From an uncultured Prevotella sp. (GTDB lineage: Bacteria > Bacteroidota > Bacteroidia > Bacteroidales > Bacteroidaceae): a stretch of 64,000 nt of DNA. This document shows, in pieces, positions 34,724 to 43,072 of the stretch. Below the pieces are notes generated by a model. It ran no database searches, was not told where the DNA came from, and was given only the letters and a program-made list of their open reading frames with translations. The position numbers and the translations under genes are program-made. The stretch lies in NCBI GenBank assembly GCA_900315525.1, contig OMZO01000007.1, positions 1 to 64,000 of the forward strand. Reading direction: 5' to 3'. Positions within the stretch are counted from its first letter, which is position 1; each line of letters opens with the position of its first letter.

Positions 34724-35824
34724 ATGAACAAGGCACGTGTCATAGCTTTCTATCTCCCTCAGTACCATCCGTTTAAGGAAAACGACGAATGGTGGGGTAA
34801 GGGGTTTACCGAATGGACCAATGTCGTGAAGGCAAAGCCCTTGTTTATTGGCCATTACCAGCCAAAGCTGCCTGCCGACTTGGGCTTCTATGATCTTCGT
34901 GTGCCAGAGGTCCGGGAAGAGCAGGCCAGATTGGCAAGAGAAGCGGGGATAGAAGGCTTCTGTTATTGGCATTATTGGTTTAATGGTCACGAACTGATGG
35001 AACGGCCATTCTGGGAGGTCGTAGAGAGCGGTAAGCCCAATTTCCCTTTCTGCATTGGATGGGCGAATGAGACCTGGAAGTCCAAGTTGTGGAACAAGGA
35101 TGGTAGTCTGGCAGAAGGGACCAAAGTACTTATCGAACAGACTTATAGCGAAGCGGACGATATAGCCCACTTTTACAGGATGCTGCCTGCCTTTAGGGAT
35201 CGTCGTTATATCTGTGTTGATGGCAAACCCTTGGTGTTTATTCATCAAGGTGAGGATTTACCGGAACATACAATTAGAATATGGAATCGCCTTGCTAAGG
35301 AAAATGGACTGAATGGAATTCATTTCGTTGGAAGGATAAAGACAGCAAAGAACAGTGAAGAGAAAAAAGCGATTTTAATAAATAAAGGATTCGACGCTGT
35401 TACTGTGGCAAGACTGGGAACCTCTTCGCTTAAAGAAACTATTTTTGATAAAATAGTCAGAAAGAGTTGGCAGTTCTTCCGGTATTATGGCTGTTGCCAT
35501 CTGATTAGTTATAAAAAGGAACTGAAAACCCTCTGTGATCCATTGTTTGATTCGTCTGAGGATGTGTATCCTGGCTTATACCCCAATTGGGATCATAGCC
35601 CTCGAAGTGGAAGAAATGGATTTATCATTATTGGGAGTACGCCAGAACTGTTTAAGATTCACGTCGAGCAGGTGCTTAATACTGTGAGTGGCAAGCAGGA
35701 AGAACACAGAATAGTTTTTGCGAAGTCATGGAACGAGTGGGGAGAAGGTAACTATTTAGAACCTGATCAGAAATTTGGGAAAGGTTACTTGGAAGTTTTA
35801 GCTCATTTCCTTACGAAAGGATGA
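34724..35824 (+). CDS. WbsX-family glycosyltransferase (GH99-like)
   Basis: This is a 366-residue protein of the WbsX type found in many O-antigen and capsule loci. It starts ARVIAFYLPQYHPFKENDEW, followed by GKGFTEWTNVVKAKPLF near residue 28, GIEGFCYWHYWFNGHELMER near 72 and IGWANETW near 105. Near the C-terminus are FAKSWNEWGEGNYLEPD and a short tail. The fold is related to endo-mannanase family GH99, and activity as a rhamnan-associated glycosyltransferase has been proposed for the family. ATG 34724 preferred over TTG 34721. Its 3' half is more AT-rich than its 5' half, another hint of patchwork ancestry. Confidence 0.85.
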   Translation: MNKARVIAFYLPQYHPFKENDEWWGKGFTEWTNVVKAKPLFIGHYQPKLPADLGFYDLRVPEVREEQARLAREAGIEGFCYWHYWFNGHELMERPFWEVVESGKPNFPFCIGWANETWKSKLWNKDGSLAEGTKVLIEQTYSEADDIAHFYRMLPAFRDRRYICVDGKPLVFIHQGEDLPEHTIRIWNRLAKENGLNGIHFVGRIKTAKNSEEKKAILINKGFDAVTVARLGTSSLKETIFDKIVRKSWQFFRYYGCCHLISYKKELKTLCDPLFDSSEDVYPGLYPNWDHSPRSGRNGFIIIGSTPELFKIHVEQVLNTVSGKQEEHRIVFAKSWNEWGEGNYLEPDQKFGKGYLEVLAHFLTKG

Positions 35825-35827
35825 AAA

Positions 35828-36817
35828 GTGAAAATCATGGGTAGTTCTTCCCTTACTTTTTTCCATCGGAATCTCAAGGCTGGATACAGCATCAACAAAG
35901 TCGTCCAGACCATTGTGTCCACTTTTGAGAATAAAGAGGAGTATTATGTGCCTTGTGTGAAGACAAGTGGTACGCTGTGGAATCTGTGGTTTGTTTATAG
36001 GCATCGGAATAAGAAGGGTATTAATCATCTTACTGGAGGCGTCAACTATTGTGTCATGTCCTTAATTGGCTGCAAGAGTATATTGACCATCCATGATACC
36101 GTGTTCATGGATTTCAACAGTTCTTCCCGGTTGATGAAGTTTTACATGGAATGGATGTGGCTGAAGATACCCTTGAGATTTGCGACAAAAGTCGTTTGTA
36201 TTTCAAATGAAACAAAAAAACGCGTATGTGCGCATTCAACTCGTAAGGACATAGAAGTGATTCATAATGCGATTGACCCTTTCTTCAAGACGGTCTTAAA
36301 AGACCAGTCACTTCCGCCGAAGCATATCTTGTTGATTGGTACGTCTCCCAACAAGAATGTAGAGAGAACTATTCAGGCCTTACAGGGGCTTGACTGCGAA
36401 TTGACCATCGTGGGACATTTGAGTGACAGTCAGCGGAACCTGTTGTCGTCCTGTGGCATCAGATATCGTCAAAGCGTGAATCTGACGGATGAGGAAATCA
36501 TTCAAGAGTATATTCGTTGTGATATCGTTTCTTTTGTATCTTTATTCGAGGGATTTGGCATGCCGGTCATAGAGGCCAATAAGGTAGGACGGCCGGTTAT
36601 CGCTTCGGATATTCCGGTGATTAGGGAAGTGGCAGGCGACTCTGCCGTATTTGTAGATCCTTATGATGTTGAGGCTATGCATCAGGGATTCGTAAGATTG
36701 ATGGAAAGTGAGGAACTTAGAAATAGGTGTGTTGAGAAAGGCTTGGAGAACGTTAGACGCTTTGATAGCATTCACATCAGAGAACAATGGTTAGATCTAT
36801 ATGAGCGTCTGATATAG
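35828..36817 (+). CDS. Family 4 glycosyltransferase
   Basis: This is a GT-B enzyme of 329 residues. The acceptor half is marked by MGSSSLTFFHRNLKAGYSIN, a motif for a short N-terminus, HLTGGVNYCVMSLIG near residue 62 and SILTIHDTVFMDF near 79. The donor half has ILLIGTSPNKNVERTIQAL near 170 and FEGFGMPVIEANKVGRPVIA near 238 with the EX7E glutamates. Translation starts at GTG 35828 or ATG 35837. It resembles transferases that add a sugar from a UDP donor in capsule loci; specificity unknown. Confidence 0.87.
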   Translation: MKIMGSSSLTFFHRNLKAGYSINKVVQTIVSTFENKEEYYVPCVKTSGTLWNLWFVYRHRNKKGINHLTGGVNYCVMSLIGCKSILTIHDTVFMDFNSSSRLMKFYMEWMWLKIPLRFATKVVCISNETKKRVCAHSTRKDIEVIHNAIDPFFKTVLKDQSLPPKHILLIGTSPNKNVERTIQALQGLDCELTIVGHLSDSQRNLLSSCGIRYRQSVNLTDEEIIQEYIRCDIVSFVSLFEGFGMPVIEANKVGRPVIASDIPVIREVAGDSAVFVDPYDVEAMHQGFVRLMESEELRNRCVEKGLENVRRFDSIHIREQWLDLYERLI

Positions 36818-36852
36818 GTAAGTACCTGTTATTATAAAGGACAACAACAAAT

Positions 36853-37923
36853 ATGTACTATATTGTCTTTTGTGTTTTATTTTTCTTTAGCCTGATAGAG
36901 ATCGTTACGCATAAGCGGAACTGGCTCTGTTTTGATGCCGTTTATGCTTTAATGACTTTTATGGTGATGTTCAGGTATGGCCAGTTGTCGGATTATACCG
37001 GTTATGAAATGGTATATGAGTATCCTGAAATGACAGGTATCGCAGATCCACTTTATTTTATCATCCAAGAATTCTTTAAGTTAATAGGTATAAACTATAA
37101 GGGCTTCGTCATGATTATTGGTGCCCTGACAATGGGACTTTCCTATCCATTTCTCTCAAAATATTGTAATAAGAGCATTGCCTCTCTTTTTATCTATTAT
37201 ACCTATGAGTTTTTGGTCATGCCGATGTCTTCTATCAGACAAGGGTTAGGTGTGGCTCTTTTGCTCTATGGCTTTACGTTGATATTGGAAGAAAGAAGAA
37301 AGGCATTCTATATCTTGGTGGGAATAGGTAGTTTTATACATGTCTCATTATTGTCGGTATTGCTCATCCCATTCTTCTATAACAAGAACTTTTATAATCA
37401 GTGGTATGTGGCTTGCGCTCTGGCAGGATTGTCGCTCTTTGCGCTGGTAACTCCAGACTTGACCGTACTGTTTCCTGCTTTTTTTGATGGCAGATCCATT
37501 GGTGATGCTGAAGATAGTCGATTAGTGCAGATTGTCATTAGATTATCGCTGATTGCACCAGTCTTGTATTTAAAACCGCAGTTTGGGACTTTGGCCTATT
37601 ATGCCAAGGCGATATATATTATTGGCTATGCAGTATATTGTCTATTTGCGTTTGCTCCTACCATGGCGGGGCGGTTAGAATATTATTTCCGCGTATTTAT
37701 GTGCCTGTTTGTAGCCTATATGATCTTTGCGGAAGAGAAGTCTTATTGGCGTGAGTTGATCATGTTGGGTGTAATCATGATACATGTTGGGCTCTTCTTC
37801 AAAAACATGAATGCGTTTATTTTCCAGGGTGATTATGATCCGGATAAGGTCACGATGTTCAATTTCCCTTATGTGTCGATTTTCGATGAGGATGAGTTGC
37901 ATGATTATAAAATAGGACAATAG
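36853..37923 (+). CDS. EpsG-family repeat-unit polymerase (Wzy-like), locus 2
   Basis: This is a 356-residue integral membrane protein with about 10 helices. The features fit EpsG proteins: an early FRYGQLSDYTGYEMVY segment near residue 37 (the conserved DY..Y region on the outer face) and SSIRQGLGVALLLYGF near 123, the RQ motif shared by this polymerase family. It would join flipped repeat units of locus 2 in the periplasm. It sits 36 bases from its neighbour with no promoter seen. Its presence with Wzx (40591) argues for Wzx/Wzy assembly, alongside the ABC exporter at 26299. Confidence 0.87.
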   Translation: MYYIVFCVLFFFSLIEIVTHKRNWLCFDAVYALMTFMVMFRYGQLSDYTGYEMVYEYPEMTGIADPLYFIIQEFFKLIGINYKGFVMIIGALTMGLSYPFLSKYCNKSIASLFIYYTYEFLVMPMSSIRQGLGVALLLYGFTLILEERRKAFYILVGIGSFIHVSLLSVLLIPFFYNKNFYNQWYVACALAGLSLFALVTPDLTVLFPAFFDGRSIGDAEDSRLVQIVIRLSLIAPVLYLKPQFGTLAYYAKAIYIIGYAVYCLFAFAPTMAGRLEYYFRVFMCLFVAYMIFAEEKSYWRELIMLGVIMIHVGLFFKNMNAFIFQGDYDPDKVTMFNFPYVSIFDEDELHDYKIGQ

Positions 37924-37951
37924 TTGTACCCGTGATGCATTAATAAGAGAA

Positions 37952-39076
37952 ATGTATATGAACATCAAGAGAACGATCATATATTATCATCAGGCTTTGC
38001 CGCTGTTCCCGTTCAAGTTCTGCCTCTTTGGCTCTGGGGCGAAAGCGATTTTCTTTTATCGTTATATCTATCCTTTATATGTGAAACTCTTTTTGGGTAA
38101 GCGAACTTATGTTGCTGTTCAGACAGAGGACATGAAACAACGTTTCGCAAGACGCTATCAATTCCCAGAGGATAGGGTAGGGGTCTATTTCCCCAAAACG
38201 GAAAAGATTGATGTGGCCGATATTACTCCATACGCTTATGAGCGTAACACTTATAATTTCGTATACCCCGCAATGGGGGCAATTTATAAAGAGCACACGA
38301 CCATTGTCTACGCTGTGGAACAACTGTTCGTTCAGAAGAGCGAGATGGCCAGTCGTATCCGGATTCACTTTACATTAAAGAGTACGGACAACAATGAACT
38401 TTATCAGTATATCTGCCAGCATCATTTGGAGTCGTCTTTCGTCTTCCATGGTCCGCTTCCTCACGACCAGGTACTCTCTATGTTGAAAAGTGCCGAAGCT
38501 CTGGTGTTTCCCAGTGTGATCGAGACCTTTGGCCTTCCCCTGGTGGAGGCCGCTTCCCTAGGTGTGCCAGTTATTGCCAATGACATGGAATATGTGCGGG
38601 AGGTACTGCATGGTTATAGTGGTTTGAATATGGTCAAGGTCCACGACTACGATGAATGGGCCTCTATGATGCGATCATGTTGTGAGCAGAAATTGCATTT
38701 CCCATATTATCAGGTGCCGGAGAAACATTCTTGGAAACGGCTTTTCGACCTTATCAGAGATGGGGAAGGTGCGAAGGAGAATAGGGTGATTTGTGTCTTG
38801 GCAACAGCTTCGGCTAAACGAGGTGCGTTGGCAATTTATAAGCAGTTTCTCCATGCCTTGTCCGCTGATTATGGTCAGGATGAATGGCATGTGTTTGTAG
38901 ATGTAGATATGCCCATGCCAGTGATTCCGCAAGTGCATTATCATGTTTTTCATACGAAGGGATTTGGCCGATTATGGTTCGATTTCGTTGGATGCCATCG
39001 ATATGTGAAACAGTTAGGCGTGATACCTGATGTGGTGTTCTCCCTACAGAATACCGGTGCCTTCTTTGGATGGTAA
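37952..39076 (+). CDS. Glycosyltransferase with circularly permuted (swapped) halves
   Basis: This is a 374-residue protein. It opens MNIKRTIIYYHQALPLFPFK, which in ordinary members of this GT4 branch lies about 100 residues in, right after a SLQNTG motif. The donor half follows: FVFHGPLPHDQV near 165, FPSVIETFGLPLVEAASLG near 188. At residue 279 the sequence restarts as an N-terminus (VICVLATASAKRGALAIYKQ), continues as GLGRLWFDF-like strands and ends SLQNTGAFFGW. So the whole enzyme is present once, but with the N-terminal ~96 residues at the C-terminus. An AAGGAG box (38774-38779) precedes a GTG at 38786, exactly at the restart. The second part may therefore still be initiated separately, as a relic of a tandem gene pair. 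Confidence 0.8.
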   Translation: MYMNIKRTIIYYHQALPLFPFKFCLFGSGAKAIFFYRYIYPLYVKLFLGKRTYVAVQTEDMKQRFARRYQFPEDRVGVYFPKTEKIDVADITPYAYERNTYNFVYPAMGAIYKEHTTIVYAVEQLFVQKSEMASRIRIHFTLKSTDNNELYQYICQHHLESSFVFHGPLPHDQVLSMLKSAEALVFPSVIETFGLPLVEAASLGVPVIANDMEYVREVLHGYSGLNMVKVHDYDEWASMMRSCCEQKLHFPYYQVPEKHSWKRLFDLIRDGEGAKENRVICVLATASAKRGALAIYKQFLHALSADYGQDEWHVFVDVDMPMPVIPQVHYHVFHTKGFGRLWFDFVGCHRYVKQLGVIPDVVFSLQNTGAFFGW

Positions 39077-39091
39077 ATACCAAATGTAACG

Positions 39092-40594
39092 ATGAAACGG
39101 ACTTTGATCTTTGTTGGCTATTACGATAATCTGGCTTTCGACATGGCTAAAAGCGAGTTGTTGAAAGGTGGTGAGGTCTTTATGGTTGGTTGTGATCAGA
39201 GTGTGGGTATCTGCCATTGTAACTATGGTGCCACATCTTTGATCTGCAAACTCTGCAGTCATCAGAACAAACAGCTGTTCCGGCATTTCAATGGTGACAG
39301 CCATTTCCACTGGAAGATGATGGGTAATCTTGTCTCCGACGACATCCGGCATCTGGCAGCCACGACTTCTTTCGATTATGATGATGTGGCCTCACTGAAG
39401 GCCCTACAGTATAAGGGGGTTGATATTGGCTATGCCGCCTTCTCCACCTATGTCAGTGTGACACGCAATCTGACGCCATCCTTCAACGCCCATCTGAAAG
39501 CCTTCCTTGACGACTTGATGCGGAGTGAGATACGTCAAATCGAAGCGTTGCAGCAGTATGTGGAGGAGATCAGTCCAGATATGATGGTTGTCATGTGTGG
39601 TCGCCATTCCAATCAGAAACCGATTTACCAGCTTGCGGTGAACAACCATATTAACTTTGTTGTGACGGAACGGAAGTGGACTGAAAACGGAGAGGATACG
39701 TATGACTTCTTTGTAAACAACAGTCCGCATTCCAATGTGGCCATCTATCACAGGATGCAGGACTGTTGGGCCTCTGGCGGGGACGACAAGTATGAGATTG
39801 CAAAGACCTTCTTCGACAATCGTCGCTATGGACATTATGCCGCAGATACAATCTATACGAAGAGACAGGAACAGGGGCTTTTGCCCGATGGCTTCGACCA
39901 CTCAAAGACGAATATCGCCATTTTCAATTCCTCGGAGGATGAGTATTACAGCATATCCAGAGAGTGTGATGAGTATGGTGTGTGGAACAATCAGTATACG
40001 GCTCTTAAGGCGATCTTTGAGCATTATAGGCATCGCGACGATATGCATTTCTATCTGCGTATTCACCCCAATCTGTCGGGGGTGAACTTTAAAAGCCATA
40101 CGATCCTCTACACGCTGCAATACGACAATGTGACGATCATCCCACCGGATTCGCCTGTCAGCAGCTATGCACTGTTGGACAACTGTCAGAAGGTGATGGT
40201 CTTTAATTCGTCACTGGGACTGGAAGGAGCCTATTGGGGAAAACCGGTCATAGTTCTCAATGAGTCCTATTATAATTATATGGGTATCGTCCACCTGCCT
40301 CACTCCGAAGATGAGGTCTATCAAATGATCGATGATCCAGATCTGCCCTCACTGAAAAGCGATGAATGTCTCAAGGCTGGCTATTTTTTTATGTCGGGGA
40401 CCCAGAAGAAACTGCAGTATTACCCGACGGTCAGGAAGAAATATGGAAAGGGACGTTGGCAGTTTGAGAGCTACAGCCTGTTCACCTTATGCCATTCGGC
40501 ATTCTTGTCGGCATTGGTATTCAAATTGCTCAGGATGGCCACGTATGTGGGCATCATCGGTCGGCATAATCATATCACCCAGCGGACAGCATGA
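39092..40594 (+). CDS. Putative GT-B glycosyltransferase / capsule biosynthesis protein (paralogue of 6859 gene)
   Basis: This is a 500-residue protein sharing order and spacing of motifs with the protein at 6859. The Cys cluster is ICHCNYGATSLICKLCSHQ near residue 45, SLKALQYKGVDIGYAAFSTY near 107 is next, and FNSSEDEYY near 288 follows. FYLRIHPNLSG, IPPDSPVSSYALLDNC and FNSSLGLEGAYWGKP lie in the last third. The last motif differs from the paralogue (FNSSLG instead of FGSTTG). The fold is probably GT-B related to KpsS/CDP-glycerol transferases. It directly precedes the flippase gene with an ATGA overlap. In locus 1 the paralogue directly follows the flippase. Confidence 0.6.
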   Translation: MKRTLIFVGYYDNLAFDMAKSELLKGGEVFMVGCDQSVGICHCNYGATSLICKLCSHQNKQLFRHFNGDSHFHWKMMGNLVSDDIRHLAATTSFDYDDVASLKALQYKGVDIGYAAFSTYVSVTRNLTPSFNAHLKAFLDDLMRSEIRQIEALQQYVEEISPDMMVVMCGRHSNQKPIYQLAVNNHINFVVTERKWTENGEDTYDFFVNNSPHSNVAIYHRMQDCWASGGDDKYEIAKTFFDNRRYGHYAADTIYTKRQEQGLLPDGFDHSKTNIAIFNSSEDEYYSISRECDEYGVWNNQYTALKAIFEHYRHRDDMHFYLRIHPNLSGVNFKSHTILYTLQYDNVTIIPPDSPVSSYALLDNCQKVMVFNSSLGLEGAYWGKPVIVLNESYYNYMGIVHLPHSEDEVYQMIDDPDLPSLKSDECLKAGYFFMSGTQKKLQYYPTVRKKYGKGRWQFESYSLFTLCHSAFLSALVFKLLRMATYVGIIGRHNHITQRTA

Positions 40595-42006
40595 ATAAAT
40601 ATCAGACAGTCGCCTTAAATACCATTTACATCCTGTTCGGTACCGTTGGCAGCAAGTTGATATTCTTCTTCCTGTTGCCATTATATACAAGGTGGCTGGG
40701 AACTGAGGAGTATGGCGCCACCGATGCTATCACGGTCTATACGAGTGTCCTGTCGTCTATCGTCTTCCTGAATATTGCAGATGCCATCTTCGTATGTCCC
40801 AAGCTCGCTCCGTCAATCGGATCCAGACGGGCTTACTTTTCGTCGGGCCTGTGCTTCATTGCCATGATGGCCGTCGTGGGAGGGGGACTTTTCTGGCTCT
40901 GGGACTCCTTCACCCGGCATCATGCCGGGGATATGGTCCTCTACAAGTATAAGTGGGAGATATGGGGCGTGATGGTGTCTGGCTATCTGCAGTCTTTCAT
41001 GCAGGGCTTTGCCCGGAGCCTCGACCAACTGAAGGTGTATAGCATCGCAGGCGTCGTCCTGGCGGGATGTGTGGCTGCCCTGTCCATCCTGTTGGTGCCT
41101 CGCTGGGGGATCTTCGGTTATGTCTATGCCTTGATCTTGGCCCAGTTGGTAACAGCGGCCTATACGGCTCAGGCAGTGCGTGCCTCCCGTTTCTTCTCCA
41201 TGGAGGAAATCAGGGGGAAGGCCTTGAAGGACTTGCTGGCCTATAGCATCCCGCTGATTCCCAACAGCATGATGTGGTGGCTGATCAATGGCTTCAACCG
41301 TCCGTTGATGGAACAGCAGTTGGGACTGGCCTCCATCGGCATCTATGCCGTTGCCAGCCGTGTGTCGGGCGTGATCAATAGCCTGTCTTCGGTCTTCGGA
41401 CTGGCCTGGGGCAACTCTGCATTGAGTGAGTACGGCAAGGAGGGGTTTGACCGTTTCTTCAATAACTATATGAAGATGGTGGTCACCCTGTATTTCCTGA
41501 GTTGTATGTGTCTGGTAATTTTCGCCCGCGACATCGTCAGACTGTTCACGACACCGGCCTACTATGAGGCGTCAGACTACATCCCGCTATTGGCGTTGGG
41601 ACTGATTTTCTCTGGCATCTCCATCACGATTGGCGGTGTTTTCTCTGCCGTGAAGAAGAGCAAGTATTTTTTCTATGCCAGCCTGTGGGGCGGAACAGCC
41701 TCGATAGCTTCTTTGCTGCTCCTGATGCCCTGTTTCGGACTCTATGGTGTGGCTGCCTCCTTGGCAATCTCGTTCTTTGTCATCTTGGTCGTCAGGTGGT
41801 ATCTCGCCAGCAGGTATGTGAGGTTTGAGCATATCCCTTTTTACTTGTTCCTGATAGGAGCTTTTTTCGTGATTTATGCCAACACCGTCTTTGTGGACTC
41901 CTATCTTAAATATGTGGTCGACCTTGCAGTATTTGGATGGATCGTATTGACCGTAAGAGACGATCTGAATAAGTTTGTGGTTGTGCTCTTCAATAGAGAA
42001 TCTTAG
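40591..42006 (+). CDS. wzx: Wzx-type flippase (MOP superfamily), locus 2
   Basis: This is a 471-residue polytopic protein with about 12-14 helices. The start KYQTVALNTIYILFGTVGSK and LLPLYTRWLGTEEYGATDAI are classic for polysaccharide flippases. The YSIPLIPNSMMWWLINGFNR motif near residue 218 is shared with Bacteroidetes and Firmicutes capsule Wzx proteins. It flips undecaprenyl-linked repeat units for the EpsG polymerase at 36853. It is coupled to the preceding gene by a four-base overlap and ends 18 bases before capE. Confidence 0.92.
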   Translation: MNKYQTVALNTIYILFGTVGSKLIFFFLLPLYTRWLGTEEYGATDAITVYTSVLSSIVFLNIADAIFVCPKLAPSIGSRRAYFSSGLCFIAMMAVVGGGLFWLWDSFTRHHAGDMVLYKYKWEIWGVMVSGYLQSFMQGFARSLDQLKVYSIAGVVLAGCVAALSILLVPRWGIFGYVYALILAQLVTAAYTAQAVRASRFFSMEEIRGKALKDLLAYSIPLIPNSMMWWLINGFNRPLMEQQLGLASIGIYAVASRVSGVINSLSSVFGLAWGNSALSEYGKEGFDRFFNNYMKMVVTLYFLSCMCLVIFARDIVRLFTTPAYYEASDYIPLLALGLIFSGISITIGGVFSAVKKSKYFFYASLWGGTASIASLLLLMPCFGLYGVAASLAISFFVILVVRWYLASRYVRFEHIPFYLFLIGAFFVIYANTVFVDSYLKYVVDLAVFGWIVLTVRDDLNKFVVVLFNRES

Positions 42007-42023
42007 AAAATCATTTTGTATTT

Positions 42024-43070
42024 ATGAATACGTTTACAAATAAGACCTTGTTGATAACAGGTGGTACTGGTTCTTTTGGAAACGCAGTACTTAATCGTTT
42101 CCTCCGTACTGACATCGGAGAGATCCGCATCTTCTCACGGGATGAGAAGAAGCAGGACGATATGCGTCATGACTTCCAGACGCGAATGCCAGAGGTGGCT
42201 GGTAAGATCAAGTTCTATATCGGTGATGTGCGCAACAAGAGCACTTTGAAGTACGCTATGAAAGGGGTTGACTTCGTGTTCCATGCTGCAGCACTGAAGC
42301 AGGTGCCTTCGTGCGAGTTCTTCCCGATGGAGGCTGTCAAGACGAATGTCATCGGTACCGACAACGTACTCGACTCTGCCATCGATGCTGGTGTGGAGTG
42401 TGTCATCTGTCTCTCGACCGATAAGGCGGCTTATCCTATTAATGCGATGGGTATCACGAAGGCCATCGAGGAGAAGATTGCTGTGGCGAAGTCGCGTAAC
42501 TCCGGCAAGACGAAGATCTGCTGCACCCGCTATGGTAATGTGATGTGTAGCCGTGGCAGTGTCATTCCGCTCTGGATCGACCAGATCCGCAAGGGCAATC
42601 CAATCACCCTGACAGAACCGAAGATGACGCGTTTCATCATGTCACTCGAAGAGGCGGTCGATCTCGTGCTGTTCGCCTTTCAGAACGGTGAGAATGGTGA
42701 TATTCTGGTTCAGAAGGCACCGGCCTGTACCATCCAGACGCAGGCGGAGGCGGTGTGTGAGCTCTTTGGTGGTGACAAGTCGCAGATCAAGGTGATTGGC
42801 ATCCGTCATGGTGAGAAGATGTACGAGACGCTCCTCACCAAGGAGGAGTGTGCCAAGGCTCAGGACATGGGGAATTTCTATCGGGTACCTGCAGACAACC
42901 GTGACCTCAATTACGATAAGTATTTTATTGAGGGTGATGTGAAACGTGCTACGATCGAGGAGTTTAACTCGGATAATACCAGAAGACTTGATCTCGAAGA
43001 GACGAAGGCCAAGATTGCTTCGTTGGAATATATCCAAAACGAGTTAAACGGCATTCCTAATCTCGTTTAA
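42024..43070 (+). CDS. capE: UDP-N-acetylglucosamine 4,6-dehydratase/5-epimerase (CapE/WbjB/FnlA type)
   Basis: This is a 348-residue SDR enzyme. The NAD motif TGGTGSFG starts at residue 13, DVRNKSTL lies near 73, and the active site reads STDKAAYPINAMGITKAIEE near 133. Met-x3-Lys replaces the usual Tyr-x3-Lys, as in the inverting dehydratase group (CapE, FlaA1/PseB). MTRFIMSLEEAVDLV and the C-terminal GIRHGEKMYETLLT motif are typical of CapE. It converts UDP-GlcNAc to the 4-keto-6-deoxy L-arabino sugar, the first step to UDP-L-FucNAc. CapF and CapG homologues follow, with an acyltransferase gene between them, so the pathway is complete. Confidence 0.92.
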   Translation: MNTFTNKTLLITGGTGSFGNAVLNRFLRTDIGEIRIFSRDEKKQDDMRHDFQTRMPEVAGKIKFYIGDVRNKSTLKYAMKGVDFVFHAAALKQVPSCEFFPMEAVKTNVIGTDNVLDSAIDAGVECVICLSTDKAAYPINAMGITKAIEEKIAVAKSRNSGKTKICCTRYGNVMCSRGSVIPLWIDQIRKGNPITLTEPKMTRFIMSLEEAVDLVLFAFQNGENGDILVQKAPACTIQTQAEAVCELFGGDKSQIKVIGIRHGEKMYETLLTKEECAKAQDMGNFYRVPADNRDLNYDKYFIEGDVKRATIEEFNSDNTRRLDLEETKAKIASLEYIQNELNGIPNLV

Positions 43071-43072
43071 TC

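Noticed and set aside
38786-39076. Separate 97-codon gene for the N-terminal half of a glycosyltransferase
   Set aside because: Kept as part of the fused gene because the frame is continuous from 37952; the internal AAGGAG-GTG is reported as a possible second start rather than a separate gene.
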